Of a stretch of 64,000 bases of DNA, positions 1-9,035 are shown piece by piece (within the stretch, counting starts at the first letter, position 1; each line of letters starts with the position of its first letter). Where the stretch lies: contig NZ_QDKO01000010.1 in assembly GCF_003094615.1 (NCBI RefSeq), positions 62,001 to 126,000 on the forward strand. Direction: 5' to 3'. A model generated the notes under the pieces. It saw nothing but the letters and a program-made list of their open reading frames with translations. It did not search any database and was not told the DNA's origin. The DNA comes from Caulobacter radicis. GTDB lineage: Bacteria; Pseudomonadota; Alphaproteobacteria; Caulobacterales; Caulobacteraceae. The translations under genes were made by a program, and so were the position numbers.

Positions 1-108
1 GGCGCAGCCCACGGAGTGGTAGCCGGCTTCCTGGACCAGGAACTCCAGCTCGGTGGCCAGGAGGACCTCGTCCTCGACGATCAACACATCCAACGCGCGC
101 CCGGGCAT
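1..108 (-). CDS. lovR: LovR-like single-domain response regulator, N-terminal part
   Basis: Only the first 36 codons are inside the window; the gene runs off the left edge. The reverse-strand ATG at 108-106 opens a frame reading MPGRALDVLIVEDEVLLATE, the beta-1 strand and acidic pocket (Glu-Asp-Glu) of a receiver domain. It starts 13 bases after the stop of the LOV kinase and lies on the same strand, so the two genes form an operon. In Caulobacter the partner of LovK is the single-domain regulator LovR, which tunes the general stress response. The name is inferred from this neighbour; the phospho-acceptor Asp is not visible here. Confidence 0.75.
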   Translation of the reverse strand, partial: MPGRALDVLIVEDEVLLATELEFLVQEAGYHSVGCA

Positions 109-121
109 GGGTTACTGGTTC

Positions 122-1231
122 CTAGTGATGCGCGCCGTTGACGGGCAGGTTGACGACGACGCGGGTTCCGGGCTCGGCCGCCGTGGTCTCGGACCGCGCC
201 TTGAGCTGCTGGCAGAGCAACTGGACGATGGTCAGTCCGAAACCCGATGTCCGGGCCCCTTCAGCCATTCCAACGCCGTCATCGGCGATTTCGATCCGAA
301 ACTCGCCATTTGTGCGAGTGATCGATACCGAGACGTGGCCCGCGCGCCTCTCCGGGAAGGCGTGGCGCAGGGCGTTGGAGAACAGCTCGCTGATCACCAG
401 GGCCAGGGGCGCGGCCTTCGAGGCCGGCACGTCCACCCGCTCCAGGTCCAGGCTGACGCGCACCTCGTCGCGGGCCGCGGTCCCAGCCATGTCCGACACC
501 AGGTCGCGCACGAAGGCCGAGACGTCGAAGCGCTCGACGTCCTCGCTCTGGAACAGGCGGCGGTGGACGGTGGCGATGGCGTTCACCCGCTCCAGCATGC
601 CGCGCAGGCTGTGCTTGACCGCCGGCTCCTTCTCGCGCCGGTTCTGCAGCAGCAGCAGGGACGAGATGAGCTGCAGGTTGTTCTTCACCCGGTGGTCGAC
701 CTCGTGCAGCAGGGCGGTCTTCTGCTCCAGGGCCAGGGACAGCTCGCGGGTGCGCGCCTCGACGGCGTCCTCCAGGTCGCTGCGGGTCTCGCGCAGGTGC
801 TGCTCGGTCTGCTTCTTCTCGCTGACGTCCAGCTGCGAGCCGAAGAAGTAGATGATCTGCCCCAGCTTGTTACGCACGGGCGAGAGGTACAGCGCGTTCC
901 AGAACGTGCTGCCGTCCTTGCGGTAGTTGAGGATGTCGATGGCGATGTCGTCGCCGTCGGCGATCGCGCCGCGCAGTTCGCCGATGGCGACCGGGCTGGT
1001 GTCGGGCCCTTGCAGGAAGCGGCAGTTGCGGCCGATCACCTCCGAACGGGCATAGCCGGTCAGCCGCAGGAAGGCGTCGTTGGCGAAGATGATCGGATTG
1101 TCGGCCTGGGTGGCGTCGGTGACGATCATCGCCATGCGGGTGGCGCGGATGGCGGCCGCGAAGGGGTCGTCGATGCCGTGCTCGGCCGCGAGCTGATCGC
1201 TCGCCCGCTGAGACTTCAGATAATCCGTCAT
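122..1231 (-). CDS. lovK: LOV-domain blue-light sensor histidine kinase LovK
   Basis: The protein is 369 aa, almost the size of Caulobacter LovK. Residues about 25-140 form a LOV-type PAS domain with the flavin-binding motif GRNCRFLQG; Cys70 is the residue that makes the light-induced adduct with FMN. After a helical linker (about 140-170) comes a HisKA_2-type dimerisation segment, HEVDHRVKNN, with His180 as the likely phospho-acceptor, then an HATPase domain (N box ELFSNALRH, G box DDGVGMAEG). No membrane segment is present, so it acts in the cytoplasm. It is followed at 13 bases by the lovR-like regulator. Known role of the family: light and redox control of attachment and of the sigma-T stress response. 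The ATG at 1231 is the only start that keeps the full LOV domain. Confidence 0.9.
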   Translation of the reverse strand: MTDYLKSQRASDQLAAEHGIDDPFAAAIRATRMAMIVTDATQADNPIIFANDAFLRLTGYARSEVIGRNCRFLQGPDTSPVAIGELRGAIADGDDIAIDILNYRKDGSTFWNALYLSPVRNKLGQIIYFFGSQLDVSEKKQTEQHLRETRSDLEDAVEARTRELSLALEQKTALLHEVDHRVKNNLQLISSLLLLQNRREKEPAVKHSLRGMLERVNAIATVHRRLFQSEDVERFDVSAFVRDLVSDMAGTAARDEVRVSLDLERVDVPASKAAPLALVISELFSNALRHAFPERRAGHVSVSITRTNGEFRIEIADDGVGMAEGARTSGFGLTIVQLLCQQLKARSETTAAEPGTRVVVNLPVNGAHH

Positions 1232-1280
1232 TCCTGAGCCCGACCCCGGCTTTGTTCTATGGACGCCCCGTCAACGGCTG

Positions 1281-1305
1281 AACGCCTCGTCTTGGGTCGG
1301 GTTCC
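1281..1305 (-). promoter_or_regulatory. Candidate sigma-T (EcfG) promoter of lovK
   Basis: Read on the minus strand, GGAAC (1305-1301) is followed after exactly 16 bases by CGTT (1284-1281), which is the consensus of alphaproteobacterial EcfG/sigma-T promoters (GGAAC, 16-17 bases, CGTT). It lies 50 bases upstream of the lovK start. lovK-lovR is known to be under sigma-T control in Caulobacter, which supports the reading. Confidence 0.7.
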
Positions 1306-1330
1306 CGACCAAGCTTCGGCGTGGGAACGC

Positions 1331-1361
1331 AAAACGCGGCGGCCCCATGGGGACCGCCGCG
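1331..1361 (-). terminator. Rho-independent terminator after the first sulfate-binding gene
   Basis: A GC-rich hairpin with arms GCGGCGG and CCGCCGC plus a CCC/GGG inner stem (1335-1361) is followed on the minus strand by four T's (1334-1331). It lies about 33 bases beyond the stop of the sulfate-binding gene and before the lovK promoter, so it separates the two transcription units. Confidence 0.7.
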
Positions 1362-1393
1362 CCTGCAATGGTCAAGTTTTGAAAGGGCGGGCC

Positions 1394-2440
1394 CTATTTC
1401 GGACGGTAGATGCGGTCGAAGACGCCGCCGTCGGCGAAGTGCGTGGCCTGGGCCTTCTTCCAGCCGCCGAAGGTGTCGTCGATGGTCGACAGCGGGATCT
1501 GCTTGAACTTGCCGGCGTACTTCTTGGCTACGGCCGCATTGCGCGGGCGGTAGTGGTGCTTGGCGATCAGGTCCTGGGCCAGCGGGCTGTAGAGGAAGTT
1601 GAGGTACCCCGTGGCGGCCAGGCGGGTCTTGTGGCGGTCGACGTTCTTGTCGACAAGGGCCACCGGCGGTTCGGCCAGGATCGAACGCGAGGGCACGACG
1701 ATCTCGAATTGGCCCGGCAGTTCCTCCAGCGCCAGGAACGCCTCGTTCTCCCAGGCCAGCAGCACGTCGCCGATGCCGCGCTGGGTGAAGGTGGTGGTGG
1801 CGCCGCGCGCGCCCGTGTCGAGCACCGGCACGTGGGCGAACAGGTCCTTCAGATAGGCCTCGGCCTTGGCCGGATTGCCGCCCGGCTGCTTCAGCGCCCA
1901 GGCCCAGGCGGCCAGATAGTTCCAGCGCGCCCCGCCCGAGGTCTTCGGGTTGGGGGTGATGACGCCGACGCCCGGCTTCACCAGGTCGGCCCAGTCGGCG
2001 ATCTTCTTGGGGTTGCCCTTGCGGACCAGGAACACGATCGTCGAGGTGTAGGGCGTCGAGTTCTGCGGCAGGCGCGACTGCCAGTTGGCCGGCAGGAGCT
2101 TGGCCTTGTCGGCGATCTCGTCGATGTCGTAGGCCAGCGCCAGGGTGACGACGTCGGCCTGCAGGCCGTCGATCACCGAGCGGGCCTGCTTGCCCGAACC
2201 GCCATGGCTCTGGTTGATGGTCAGGGTCTGGCCGACCTTGTCCTTCCAGTACTTGGCGTAGGCGGTGTTGATGTCCTTGTAGAGCTCGCGGGTCGGGTCG
2301 TAGCTGACGTTCAGCAGGGTCACCGACCCGGCGGCCTGGGCTTGGCCGGCCAGCAGGGCGGGGGCGCCCAGAGCGGCGGCGCCGGCGCCGGCCGCGCCGA
2401 GCAGGCCGCGCCGGGTGGGAGACTTGAAGGCGTTGGTCAT
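1394..2440 (-). CDS. Periplasmic sulfate-binding protein, copy 1
   Basis: The product is 348 aa, normal length for the Sbp/CysP sulfate and thiosulfate-binding family. The N-terminus has a twin-arginine start ([10 protein letters not shown]) followed by an Ala/Gly-rich stretch ending near AQA, so export by Tat is likely. Family hallmarks are visible: [15 protein letters not shown], the anion-contact segment [20 protein letters not shown], and [10 protein letters not shown] in the second lobe. It delivers sulfate or thiosulfate to a CysTWA-type ABC importer. No permease or ATPase genes adjoin it; instead a close paralogue lies directly upstream on the same strand. The sulfate/thiosulfate preference cannot be told from sequence alone. 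Confidence 0.88.
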   Translation of the reverse strand: MTNAFKSPTRRGLLGAAGAGAAALGAPALLAGQAQAAGSVTLLNVSYDPTRELYKDINTAYAKYWKDKVGQTLTINQSHGGSGKQARSVIDGLQADVVTLALAYDIDEIADKAKLLPANWQSRLPQNSTPYTSTIVFLVRKGNPKKIADWADLVKPGVGVITPNPKTSGGARWNYLAAWAWALKQPGGNPAKAEAYLKDLFAHVPVLDTGARGATTTFTQRGIGDVLLAWENEAFLALEELPGQFEIVVPSRSILAEPPVALVDKNVDRHKTRLAATGYLNFLYSPLAQDLIAKHHYRPRNAAVAKKYAGKFKQIPLSTIDDTFGGWKKAQATHFADGGVFDRIYRPK

Positions 2441-2544
2441 GGCGATGTCGCTATGGCTCCGGTGGGGTCGTGCGGGATAACGCGCGAAACTGACCCGAGC
2501 CTCATACTCTATTGTCTAGGTAGGTTTCACGCCCAAGAAGACTC

Positions 2545-3573
2545 TCACGGTCGGTAGATTTGATCGAAGACGCCGCCGTCGGCGAAATGGCGGGCTTGGG
2601 CCTTCTTCCAGCCGCCGAACTGGCCGTCGATGGTGGCCAGCGGGATCTTCGGGAACTTGGCGGCGTACTTGGCCGCGGCCTGCGGATTGCGCGGCCGGTA
2701 GTGGTGCTTGCCGATCAGGTCCTGGGCCAGCGGGCTGTAGAGGAAGTTCAGGTAGCCCTCGGCGATCAGCTTCGTGCCGCGCCGCTTGACCACGCTGTCG
2801 ATCACCGCCACCGACGGCTCGGCCAGGATCGAGCGCGACGGATAGACGATCTCCAGCCCGTCGGCGGCGAACTCCTGGCGGGCCAGGTGCGCCTCGTTCT
2901 CCCAGGTCAGCAGCACGTCGCCGACGCCCCGCTGGGCGAAGGTGGTCATCGAGCCGCGGGCGCCGCTGTCGAGCACCGGCACCTGCTTGTAGAGCTGGCG
3001 CACGAAGGCTTGGGCGGAGGCGTCATTGCCGCCCGGCTGTTTCAGCGCCCAGGCCCAGGCGGCCAGATAGGCCCAGCGCGGCGCGCCGCCGGTCTTGGGA
3101 TTGGGGGTGATGATCTGGACGCCGGGCTTTACGATGTCGCCCCAGTCCTTGATCCGCTTGGGATTGCCCTTCCTGACCAGGAACACGATCGTCGAGGTGT
3201 AGGGGGCCGAGTTCTGCGGCAGGCGCGACTGCCAGTTGGCCGCCGTCAGGCCGCGGGCGGCGATCTGGTCGATGTCGTCTGCGAGCGCCAGGGTGACGAC
3301 GTCGGCCTGCAACCCGTCGATCACCGAGCGGGCCTGCTTGCCCGAGCCGCCGTGGCTCTGGCGGATCTCCAGCGTCTGGCCGACCCGGCGCTTCCAGTAG
3401 GCGGCGAAGGCCGGGTTGATGTCCTGGTAGAGCTCTCGCGTGGGGTCGTAGCTGACGTTCAGCAGGGTGACGACCTTGGGCGCCTTCTGGGCCAGCGCGC
3501 TGCCGGGAACCGCCGCCAGGGCGCCGGCGCCGAGGGCGAGGTCCCGACGGGTGGGAAGACGGAGCAGGGTCAT
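2545..3573 (-). CDS. Periplasmic sulfate-binding protein, copy 2
   Basis: This 342-aa protein is a paralogue of the downstream gene, sharing long blocks such as [39 protein letters not shown] and [21 protein letters not shown] chose the ATG at 3573 because it gives a compact Tat-type signal ([17 protein letters not shown], cleavage near ALA) and has an AGGA Shine-Dalgarno sequence; the frame stays open 36 codons further upstream but that part is not signal-like. The stop is 104 bases from the start of copy 1, so the pair may be co-transcribed or separately promoted. It should bind sulfate or thiosulfate in the periplasm for an ABC importer encoded elsewhere. Confidence 0.87.
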   Translation of the reverse strand: MTLLRLPTRRDLALGAGALAAVPGSALAQKAPKVVTLLNVSYDPTRELYQDINPAFAAYWKRRVGQTLEIRQSHGGSGKQARSVIDGLQADVVTLALADDIDQIAARGLTAANWQSRLPQNSAPYTSTIVFLVRKGNPKRIKDWGDIVKPGVQIITPNPKTGGAPRWAYLAAWAWALKQPGGNDASAQAFVRQLYKQVPVLDSGARGSMTTFAQRGVGDVLLTWENEAHLARQEFAADGLEIVYPSRSILAEPSVAVIDSVVKRRGTKLIAEGYLNFLYSPLAQDLIGKHHYRPRNPQAAAKYAAKFPKIPLATIDGQFGGWKKAQARHFADGGVFDQIYRP

Positions 3574-3682
3574 CGGGCGTCCTTGTGGAGGTGACCCCGT
3601 AACCTTGGCCGATGCGCGGTCCCGACGCGCGCGAGTGTTTCTGATGGGGGGATCAGAAAGGGGGCTGCCGTCTCCCGTCATT

Positions 3683-3800
3683 CCCCTCCCCCTTGATGGG
3701 GGAGGGGCAGGGGTGGGGGTGGTGCGGCGTCAAACACCGCGCCGCCGCCGGCTCGGCAGTCACCCCCATCCCCGACCCTTCCCCCATCAAGGGGGAAGGG
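3683..3800. repeat. Intergenic palindrome, CTTCCCCC type, copy 1
   Basis: Two inverted arms: the left is a hairpin CCCTCCCCC-TTGAT-GGGGGAGGG followed by CAGGGGTGGGGGTG; the right is its inverse, CACCCCCATCCCCGACCC followed by TTCCCCC-ATCAA-GGGGGAA. A spacer of about 35 bases lies between the arms. It sits between sulfate-binding copy 2 and the porin. A second copy lies after purD. Confidence 0.8.
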
Positions 3801-3809
3801 AGGAGAGTG

Positions 3810-5342
3810 TTAGAACGCGAACTGGCTGCGCAGGTTGACCGCCTGGTAGCCCTGGCTGAGCGGGGTCGCGCCGCCGGCCGGGTCCAGCCGGTCGATGTCG
3901 ACGTCCAGGTAGTCGAGCGAGACCCTGGTCACCGAGTTGGGGAACCAGTTGATCCCGGCGCTCCAGATCGTCTGCTCGCCGCCGCGCACCCGGTCGGCCG
4001 CCAGGGCGGCCAGCTCGTGGTGGTTGAGGTCCAGCACCGAATAGCGCGCCGCCAGCTCCCAGGCGCCCCACTGGCCGGCCTTCGGGTCGAAGGGGTGGGC
4101 GATCGAAGGGGCGTCAAAGGCGAAGGTGGCGGCGTTGTAGCGGCGGCTCTCGCCGGTCAGCACCAGGCCGCCCTCGACGTACCAGCCGCCGAACTTCGGG
4201 TCGCTGACCCCGGCGGCGGCGTTGCGGCGCTCCAGCGCGATGTCGAACACCTCGCTCTGGATCAGCAGGCTCTTGTGCTGCACGGCCAGCTCGGCGCCCA
4301 GGTGGCGCAGGTTCTTCGCATCGAGGGCGCCGGTCGAGACCAGGGTGGTCCCGTCGACGCGCAGTTCGGGCCGCTCGGTCAGGGTCAGGGCGTAGCCGCC
4401 GCCCACCGCCGTCTGGGCCGGGGTGGCGATGTAGCCGCCGTTGACGCCCAGGTGCAGCAGCCAGTCCTTGCTCTTGACCGGGGCGAAGGCGGCGCGGCCG
4501 ACATAGGCCTGCTGCTCGTCGAAGGTCTGGGCGTCGCCGCTCTTGCCGCCGGTGGCCGCGGCCGACAGCAGCCAGTTCTCGCCCGAGGTCTGCACCTGCA
4601 GTCCGTAGCGGCGGTCGGCGGCGGCCAGGCCCCGCACCATCTCGGCGACGGCCGCGCGCTCGGGGAACAGCGAACCGTTCTGCGACGCCGCGTCGCTGAG
4701 GCCCACGCTCGGCGCGAAGGCGCCGGCCCGCACCTTGAATGGCGCGTAGTTGTATTGGACGAACAGCTCCTGGAGCATGCCGGGGCCGTCGGTCCCGTTG
4801 CCGCCGAAGTCGAGCAGGATCGAGTAGTCGAAGTTCTTGAAGAACCGGCCGTCGACGCCCAGGCGGGCCCGGCGGAAGTTGCTGCCGCTGTTGAGGTCGC
4901 GGCCGTTGCCGATCACCGCCGGCAGGCCCTTGTCCTGGAAGTAGTGGGCGGTGTCGAGCTGCATCACCGCGTGCAGGGTGGCGGTGAAGGCGCCGTCGGT
5001 CGAGGCGATGGTCGGGCGGCCGGCGGCGATGCTGACGGTGGCGGCCGGCAGCGGCGAGGCGGCCTTCGGCGCCGGCGCGGCGGCGGCGACCTGGGTCTGG
5101 GCCGGAGCCGCCTGGGTTGCGGCGGGGGCCGTGGCGACAGGACGGCTGACCGCGGTGGTCGCCTTCAATTCGTTGATCTGCTGTTGCAGCAGCTTCAGCT
5201 GCGCTTCCAGGGCCTCGATGCGGGCCTGCTGGTCCCCCGGCGTCTGAGGCGCGGGTGTCTGGGCGCTGGCGCCGCCCGCGATCGCCAGCGTCGAGGCGCA
5301 GGCGATCAGGGCCATGCGCGAGGCAAGGCGGTTGATGGTCAC
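3810..5342 (-). CDS. Phosphate-selective-type porin (OprP/OprO family)
   Basis: The protein is 510 aa with a signal peptide ending near GGASAQ, then a coiled-coil heptad region (about residues 38-62, EALEAQLKLLQQQINELKAT) typical of the periplasmic trimerisation stub of OprO/OprP porins, then a linker rich in Ala/Pro, and a beta-barrel domain that ends in the outer-membrane signature phenylalanine (QFAF). Barrel features include FRRARLGVDGRFFKNFDYS, which is characteristic of this family. The start is a GTG at 5342 behind a GAGGGGA Shine-Dalgarno sequence. It should form an anion channel in the outer membrane. The nearby phosphate regulon makes phosphate or polyphosphate uptake plausible, but no clear Pho box was seen upstream, and sulfate is also possible given its neighbours. 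Confidence 0.85.
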   Translation of the reverse strand: MTINRLASRMALIACASTLAIAGGASAQTPAPQTPGDQQARIEALEAQLKLLQQQINELKATTAVSRPVATAPAATQAAPAQTQVAAAAPAPKAASPLPAATVSIAAGRPTIASTDGAFTATLHAVMQLDTAHYFQDKGLPAVIGNGRDLNSGSNFRRARLGVDGRFFKNFDYSILLDFGGNGTDGPGMLQELFVQYNYAPFKVRAGAFAPSVGLSDAASQNGSLFPERAAVAEMVRGLAAADRRYGLQVQTSGENWLLSAAATGGKSGDAQTFDEQQAYVGRAAFAPVKSKDWLLHLGVNGGYIATPAQTAVGGGYALTLTERPELRVDGTTLVSTGALDAKNLRHLGAELAVQHKSLLIQSEVFDIALERRNAAAGVSDPKFGGWYVEGGLVLTGESRRYNAATFAFDAPSIAHPFDPKAGQWGAWELAARYSVLDLNHHELAALAADRVRGGEQTIWSAGINWFPNSVTRVSLDYLDVDIDRLDPAGGATPLSQGYQAVNLRSQFAF

Positions 5343-5493
5343 GGTCTTCCCCTCGCGGCGGCTTTGCGGCCACCGTCCTATTGCTCAGGAGAAGATGACT
5401 AACGGGCAGGCTCTAAACGGAGTTTTGACGACCCAAGTCATTGGTTTTCCTGGCCGCTGCGGCCAAGTGTCGCTCCGAAGGCGGACGATCGAA

Positions 5494-5525
5494 CGAAAAA
5501 GGCCCCGCACGTTGTGCGGGGCCTT
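5494..5525 (-). terminator. Rho-independent terminator of the autotransporter gene
   Basis: A 12-bp perfect stem AAGGCCCCGCAC / GTGCGGGGCCTT with a 3-base loop (5499-5525) is followed on the minus strand by a run of T's. It lies about 30 bases after the stop of the autotransporter gene. Confidence 0.85.
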
Positions 5526-5554
5526 CAACTCTACTCAGCCAGGGCGGTCGACGG

Positions 5555-8500
5555 TCAGAACATCGTCCGGCCGGTGAGCTTCACGTTGTAGCGCTTCTGG
5601 CGCTTGGTGCTTTCCGCGCCGCCTTCCAGGGCGACGTAGGACATGGCCGTGCCGGCCCGCAGGGCGAAGCCCAGGGTCAGGGCGCCGTCGCGGTTGTCGA
5701 AGGCTTCCAGCACGTACTTGCCGTTCTTCTTGGTCACGACGGTGTCGGCCAGGCTGCCGGCGATGGTCTTGCGGTAGCCGACGCGCACTTCCGGACGCAG
5801 CCACACCTCGCGGCCGAAGTCGGCGCCCATGACCAGGCCCAGGTCGCCCGACAGGTTGCTCCACTTGCGCGAGCCGATGGCGCCGTCCAGCACGTCGCCG
5901 CCGCCGACTTCGTCGTGGCTCGACTCGTTGAGGTAGGTGTAGTCCATGCGCGTTTCGGGACGCAGGAAGTAGCGGCCCAGCTTGGCCTCGTAGGCCGCGC
6001 CGGCGAAGGCGTTGGCGGTCACCGCGCCCCAGTCGGCCTTGGTCACGCGGTCTTCGTCGGTGACGCCGTCGCCGTTGAGGTCGAGGAACAGCACGCGGTT
6101 GCTCTCGAACCAGCCGTAGCCGGCGCCGCCGCCGAGGTTGAAGCGCCAGGGGCCGACCGAACGACGCCAGTAGACGCCGGTCTGCACGATCGAGGCGGTG
6201 GTCTGCTCGCCGACCTGGGCGACCGTGTCGTGTTCTTCCAGCGCGGTGTAGGCCAGGGTCACGCCCAGCGCGCCGCCCGCGTCGCCCATGGCTTCATAGC
6301 CGGCGACGAAGCCGAAGGCCTGGGTGTCGGTGCCCAGGGTCTCGCCGTCCTCGCGGCGGACCAGGCCGTTGATCTCCTGCACCCAGATGCTGTCGGGGCC
6401 GTAGCGGTCGCCCGGATCGGGACGGATGGCGGTGGCGGCCGAGATCTGCTGGTTGATGTTCTGCAGGGTGGCGAACATGCCTTCGCCCTGGTCGGGCAGC
6501 AGCTGGTTGTAGTTGTGGACGAAGGTGGCCTTGTCGTTGATGCCCAGGAACAGGTTGGCCACGTCCTTGTCGCCGGCCAGCGAGCCGAACAGGGCGTCGT
6601 AGGCCGAGGCGCCCGAGCGGGCCAGGCCGATTTCCGAGGCGGTGCGGCGGCGCACGTCCAGATAGACGTCGTTGCCCTGGGCCTTGGCGGTGGCGACGTA
6701 CATGTACGGCGCGTTGTCCAGCAGGCCCTGGCCGAAGCTTCCGGCGGTCAGCGAGCCGGCCGAGATCACCTTGTACGAGGTCTCTTCGGTCAGCAGGCTG
6801 GTCAGGCGCAGGCCAAGCTGCGCGCCGCTGGCGATGTTGGCCGCGCCGGTGACCGCCAGCTGGGTGTGGGTGCCGGCCGTCGGGTCGGCGGTGAACACCA
6901 GCTTGCTCTCGGCGCCCAGGTTCAGGTTCGAGATGGTGAGGGTTTGGGCGTTGGTCAGGCCCAGCGAGCCCTTGCCGATGTTGATGTCCAGCCGGCCGTC
7001 GCTGTCGCTGATCGCGCCGATCACGGCCGCGCCGCCGTCGATGCGGAAGGTGTCGGCCCCGTCGCCGAACGAGATGTCGCCGACCACGGCGCCGTTCAGA
7101 ACGTTGAAGGTGTCGGCGCCCGAGCCGAAGCGGATGGCGCCGATGATCGACGGCTCGTCGGCGTCGTCCACGCCGTCGCCGTCGGCGTCCGAGTCGGCGA
7201 TGCCGTCCTTGCCGTCGTCGCCGTCGGCGAGGCCGTTCTGGGTCAGGGTGACGCCGGTGGTGTTGCGGCTGACGTCGATGGCCACGGCCTTGCCGGTGAT
7301 CGTCTCGTTCGAGGGATCGGTGTCGGCGTCGTCCTTGTCGTCGGCGTCGTCGGTGGGCGAGATCGCCGCGATGATCGAGCCGGTGTTCTCGATCGAGGTC
7401 AGGCCGCCCGAATAGTCGATGACGCCGTAGGCCGAGCCCTTCTCGCCGAAGAGGTTGGAATTGATCACGCCGCCGTTGCGCAGGCTGGGGACGTTGGCGC
7501 CGGCCTCGATGACGATGCCGCGGGCGTCGAACGCGCCTTCCGAGACGCTGTAGGTGGTGATCGAGCCCTTGTTGTAGATCACCGGCACGTTGGCGCCGGC
7601 GGTCACCCGCACGCCGTTGGCGTTGGCCTCGTAGGCCTGCGAGGTCATGGTGGTCTCGAGCAGGGCGCCATTGGCGATGTTGGTCGCCTGGCCCGTGTTG
7701 CCGCCCAGCTGGATGGCGGTCGAGGTGACGCCGTCATAGACGCCGTTGGCGACGATCGCGCCGCGGGCGCGCAGGCCGTAGGCGTTGTCGCCCGTGCCGA
7801 TGACGCCGATGTTGATCGCGCCGGTGTCCGAACCGATCAGCAGGGCCGGAGCCGCGCCGTAGACGGCCAGGGCGGCGTTGCCTTCGTTGGCGTCCTCGAC
7901 GCCGTCGCCGTCTTCGTCGGTCTTGGTGCTGTCGTTGTCGGCCGGGCGGATGTCGAGCAGCACGCCGCCGGTGACGCTGCCGGCCACGCGGACGGCCGGG
8001 CCGCCCTGCAGCAGGTCGTCGGCGTCGAGCTTGTCGCGCACGGCCTTGTCGGCCGGGCGACCGGTGTAGCGGTAGCCGGTGGCCGTGACCGCGCCCTGGA
8101 TGACGAAGGCGCCGTTGATGTTGTTGTCGATCGCAACGCCGGTCGAGTTCTGGCCCAGCACCGAGACGCTGCCGTTGACGGTGACCTTGCCGGTCACCGG
8201 CGCGTTGACGTGGACGCCGTAGCTGTTGTTGCCGGTCACGGCGATCGCGCCGCCGCTGGTCAGGTTGCCGTTCAGCGCGCTGTCCAGCTTGATGCCGGCC
8301 GAGTTGTTGCCCTCGATGGTGATCGTGCCGCCGGTGGCCAGGATGTCGCCGGTGAAGGCGCCGGGGCCGGCCAGGCGGATGCCGTAGCGGTTGGAGCCCA
8401 GCGCGAAGGCGCCGTCGACGTCGCCGTCCGAGTCGGTGTCGGTCGGGGTGTAGTCCTCGTCCAGCGTGATCGTGCCGGTGTTGGTGACCGTGCCGCTCGT

Positions 8501-8791
8501 GCCGCCGTTGATCAGGATGCCGGTCGAGTCGTTGACGCCCTGGGTGCTGAGCGTGCCGCCGTTGGCGACCTTATTGTTGCTGTTCAGCGTCACCAGCGCG
8601 CCGCTGGCGGTCAGCTTGATCGAGCCGGCCGTGTCGATCTTGACATCGTCGGCCGCGCCGTTCGTCCCGGCCGAGCCGGTGGCGATAGGCGTGGTCCGCG
8701 CGGTGTTCACCACCGTCTCGGCCTGCGCGGCCAAGGCCATGGCCATAAGAGGAGCGGCCGCGACCGTCGCGACCAGGACCTTGCGCTGCAT
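5555..8791 (-). CDS. Large autotransporter with acidic DxDxDG repeats
   Basis: The protein is 1078 aa. It begins with a signal peptide (MQRKVLVATVAAAPLMAMA, cleavage near AQA). Residues about 50-620 are a passenger built of short glycine, asparagine and threonine-rich beta-helix turns (for example NNSAGIKLDS, NNSYGVHVNA). Acidic calcium-type loops interrupt it: DTDSDGDVDG, DEDGDGVEDANEG, DSDADGDGVDDADE. The last roughly 280 residues are an autotransporter beta-domain (LPDQGEGMFATLQN onwards) ending in Phe (GRTMF), with one more loop, DLNGDGVTDED, inside the barrel region. I place the start at the ATG at 8791 because it directly begins the signal peptide. It should be inserted in the outer membrane with the passenger on the cell surface. 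The function is unknown; adhesion is a guess. Confidence 0.85.
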   Translation of the reverse strand: MQRKVLVATVAAAPLMAMALAAQAETVVNTARTTPIATGSAGTNGAADDVKIDTAGSIKLTASGALVTLNSNNKVANGGTLSTQGVNDSTGILINGGTSGTVTNTGTITLDEDYTPTDTDSDGDVDGAFALGSNRYGIRLAGPGAFTGDILATGGTITIEGNNSAGIKLDSALNGNLTSGGAIAVTGNNSYGVHVNAPVTGKVTVNGSVSVLGQNSTGVAIDNNINGAFVIQGAVTATGYRYTGRPADKAVRDKLDADDLLQGGPAVRVAGSVTGGVLLDIRPADNDSTKTDEDGDGVEDANEGNAALAVYGAAPALLIGSDTGAINIGVIGTGDNAYGLRARGAIVANGVYDGVTSTAIQLGGNTGQATNIANGALLETTMTSQAYEANANGVRVTAGANVPVIYNKGSITTYSVSEGAFDARGIVIEAGANVPSLRNGGVINSNLFGEKGSAYGVIDYSGGLTSIENTGSIIAAISPTDDADDKDDADTDPSNETITGKAVAIDVSRNTTGVTLTQNGLADGDDGKDGIADSDADGDGVDDADEPSIIGAIRFGSGADTFNVLNGAVVGDISFGDGADTFRIDGGAAVIGAISDSDGRLDINIGKGSLGLTNAQTLTISNLNLGAESKLVFTADPTAGTHTQLAVTGAANIASGAQLGLRLTSLLTEETSYKVISAGSLTAGSFGQGLLDNAPYMYVATAKAQGNDVYLDVRRRTASEIGLARSGASAYDALFGSLAGDKDVANLFLGINDKATFVHNYNQLLPDQGEGMFATLQNINQQISAATAIRPDPGDRYGPDSIWVQEINGLVRREDGETLGTDTQAFGFVAGYEAMGDAGGALGVTLAYTALEEHDTVAQVGEQTTASIVQTGVYWRRSVGPWRFNLGGGAGYGWFESNRVLFLDLNGDGVTDEDRVTKADWGAVTANAFAGAAYEAKLGRYFLRPETRMDYTYLNESSHDEVGGGDVLDGAIGSRKWSNLSGDLGLVMGADFGREVWLRPEVRVGYRKTIAGSLADTVVTKKNGKYVLEAFDNRDGALTLGFALRAGTAMSYVALEGGAESTKRQKRYNVKLTGRTMF

Positions 8792-9035
8792 ACGAACAGA
8801 CCACCCTAAGGAGAATTCCCTCGATCCCCAGATTGCGTCAGGTTGCGGCGAAATTGCGGTGACTTCCGCAACCGACACGCATCCGGGGGTTCCCCGTCTA
8901 TCCCATGCTCAACGGCGGCGCCATATCTGGATCGTCGAATCATCGCATCGTCACAAAACTGGCCTAGGAGCCTTGGCCCCCGCCCCGCCCTACGTCGGAG
9001 GCCATCGCCCTTTCCAAGGAGCCCGGACGCTCGCC

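Noticed and set aside
3693..5402. Long plus-strand frame opposite the porin gene
   Set aside because: Gly/Ala/Arg-rich low-complexity product that starts inside an intergenic palindrome; the minus strand has a clear porin with coiled coil and terminal Phe.
5343..5450. A Pho box before the phosphate-type porin
   Set aside because: GTCGTCA and TCCGTTT occur at roughly the right spacing on the minus strand, but only one unit is a fair match to the Pho-box repeat.
5441..8809. A 1122-codon open frame on the plus strand opposite the autotransporter gene
   Set aside because: It is the antisense shadow of a highly GC-rich, repetitive gene; its product is a low-complexity run of Val, Ala, Gly and Asp with no signal peptide, family motif or ribosome site.
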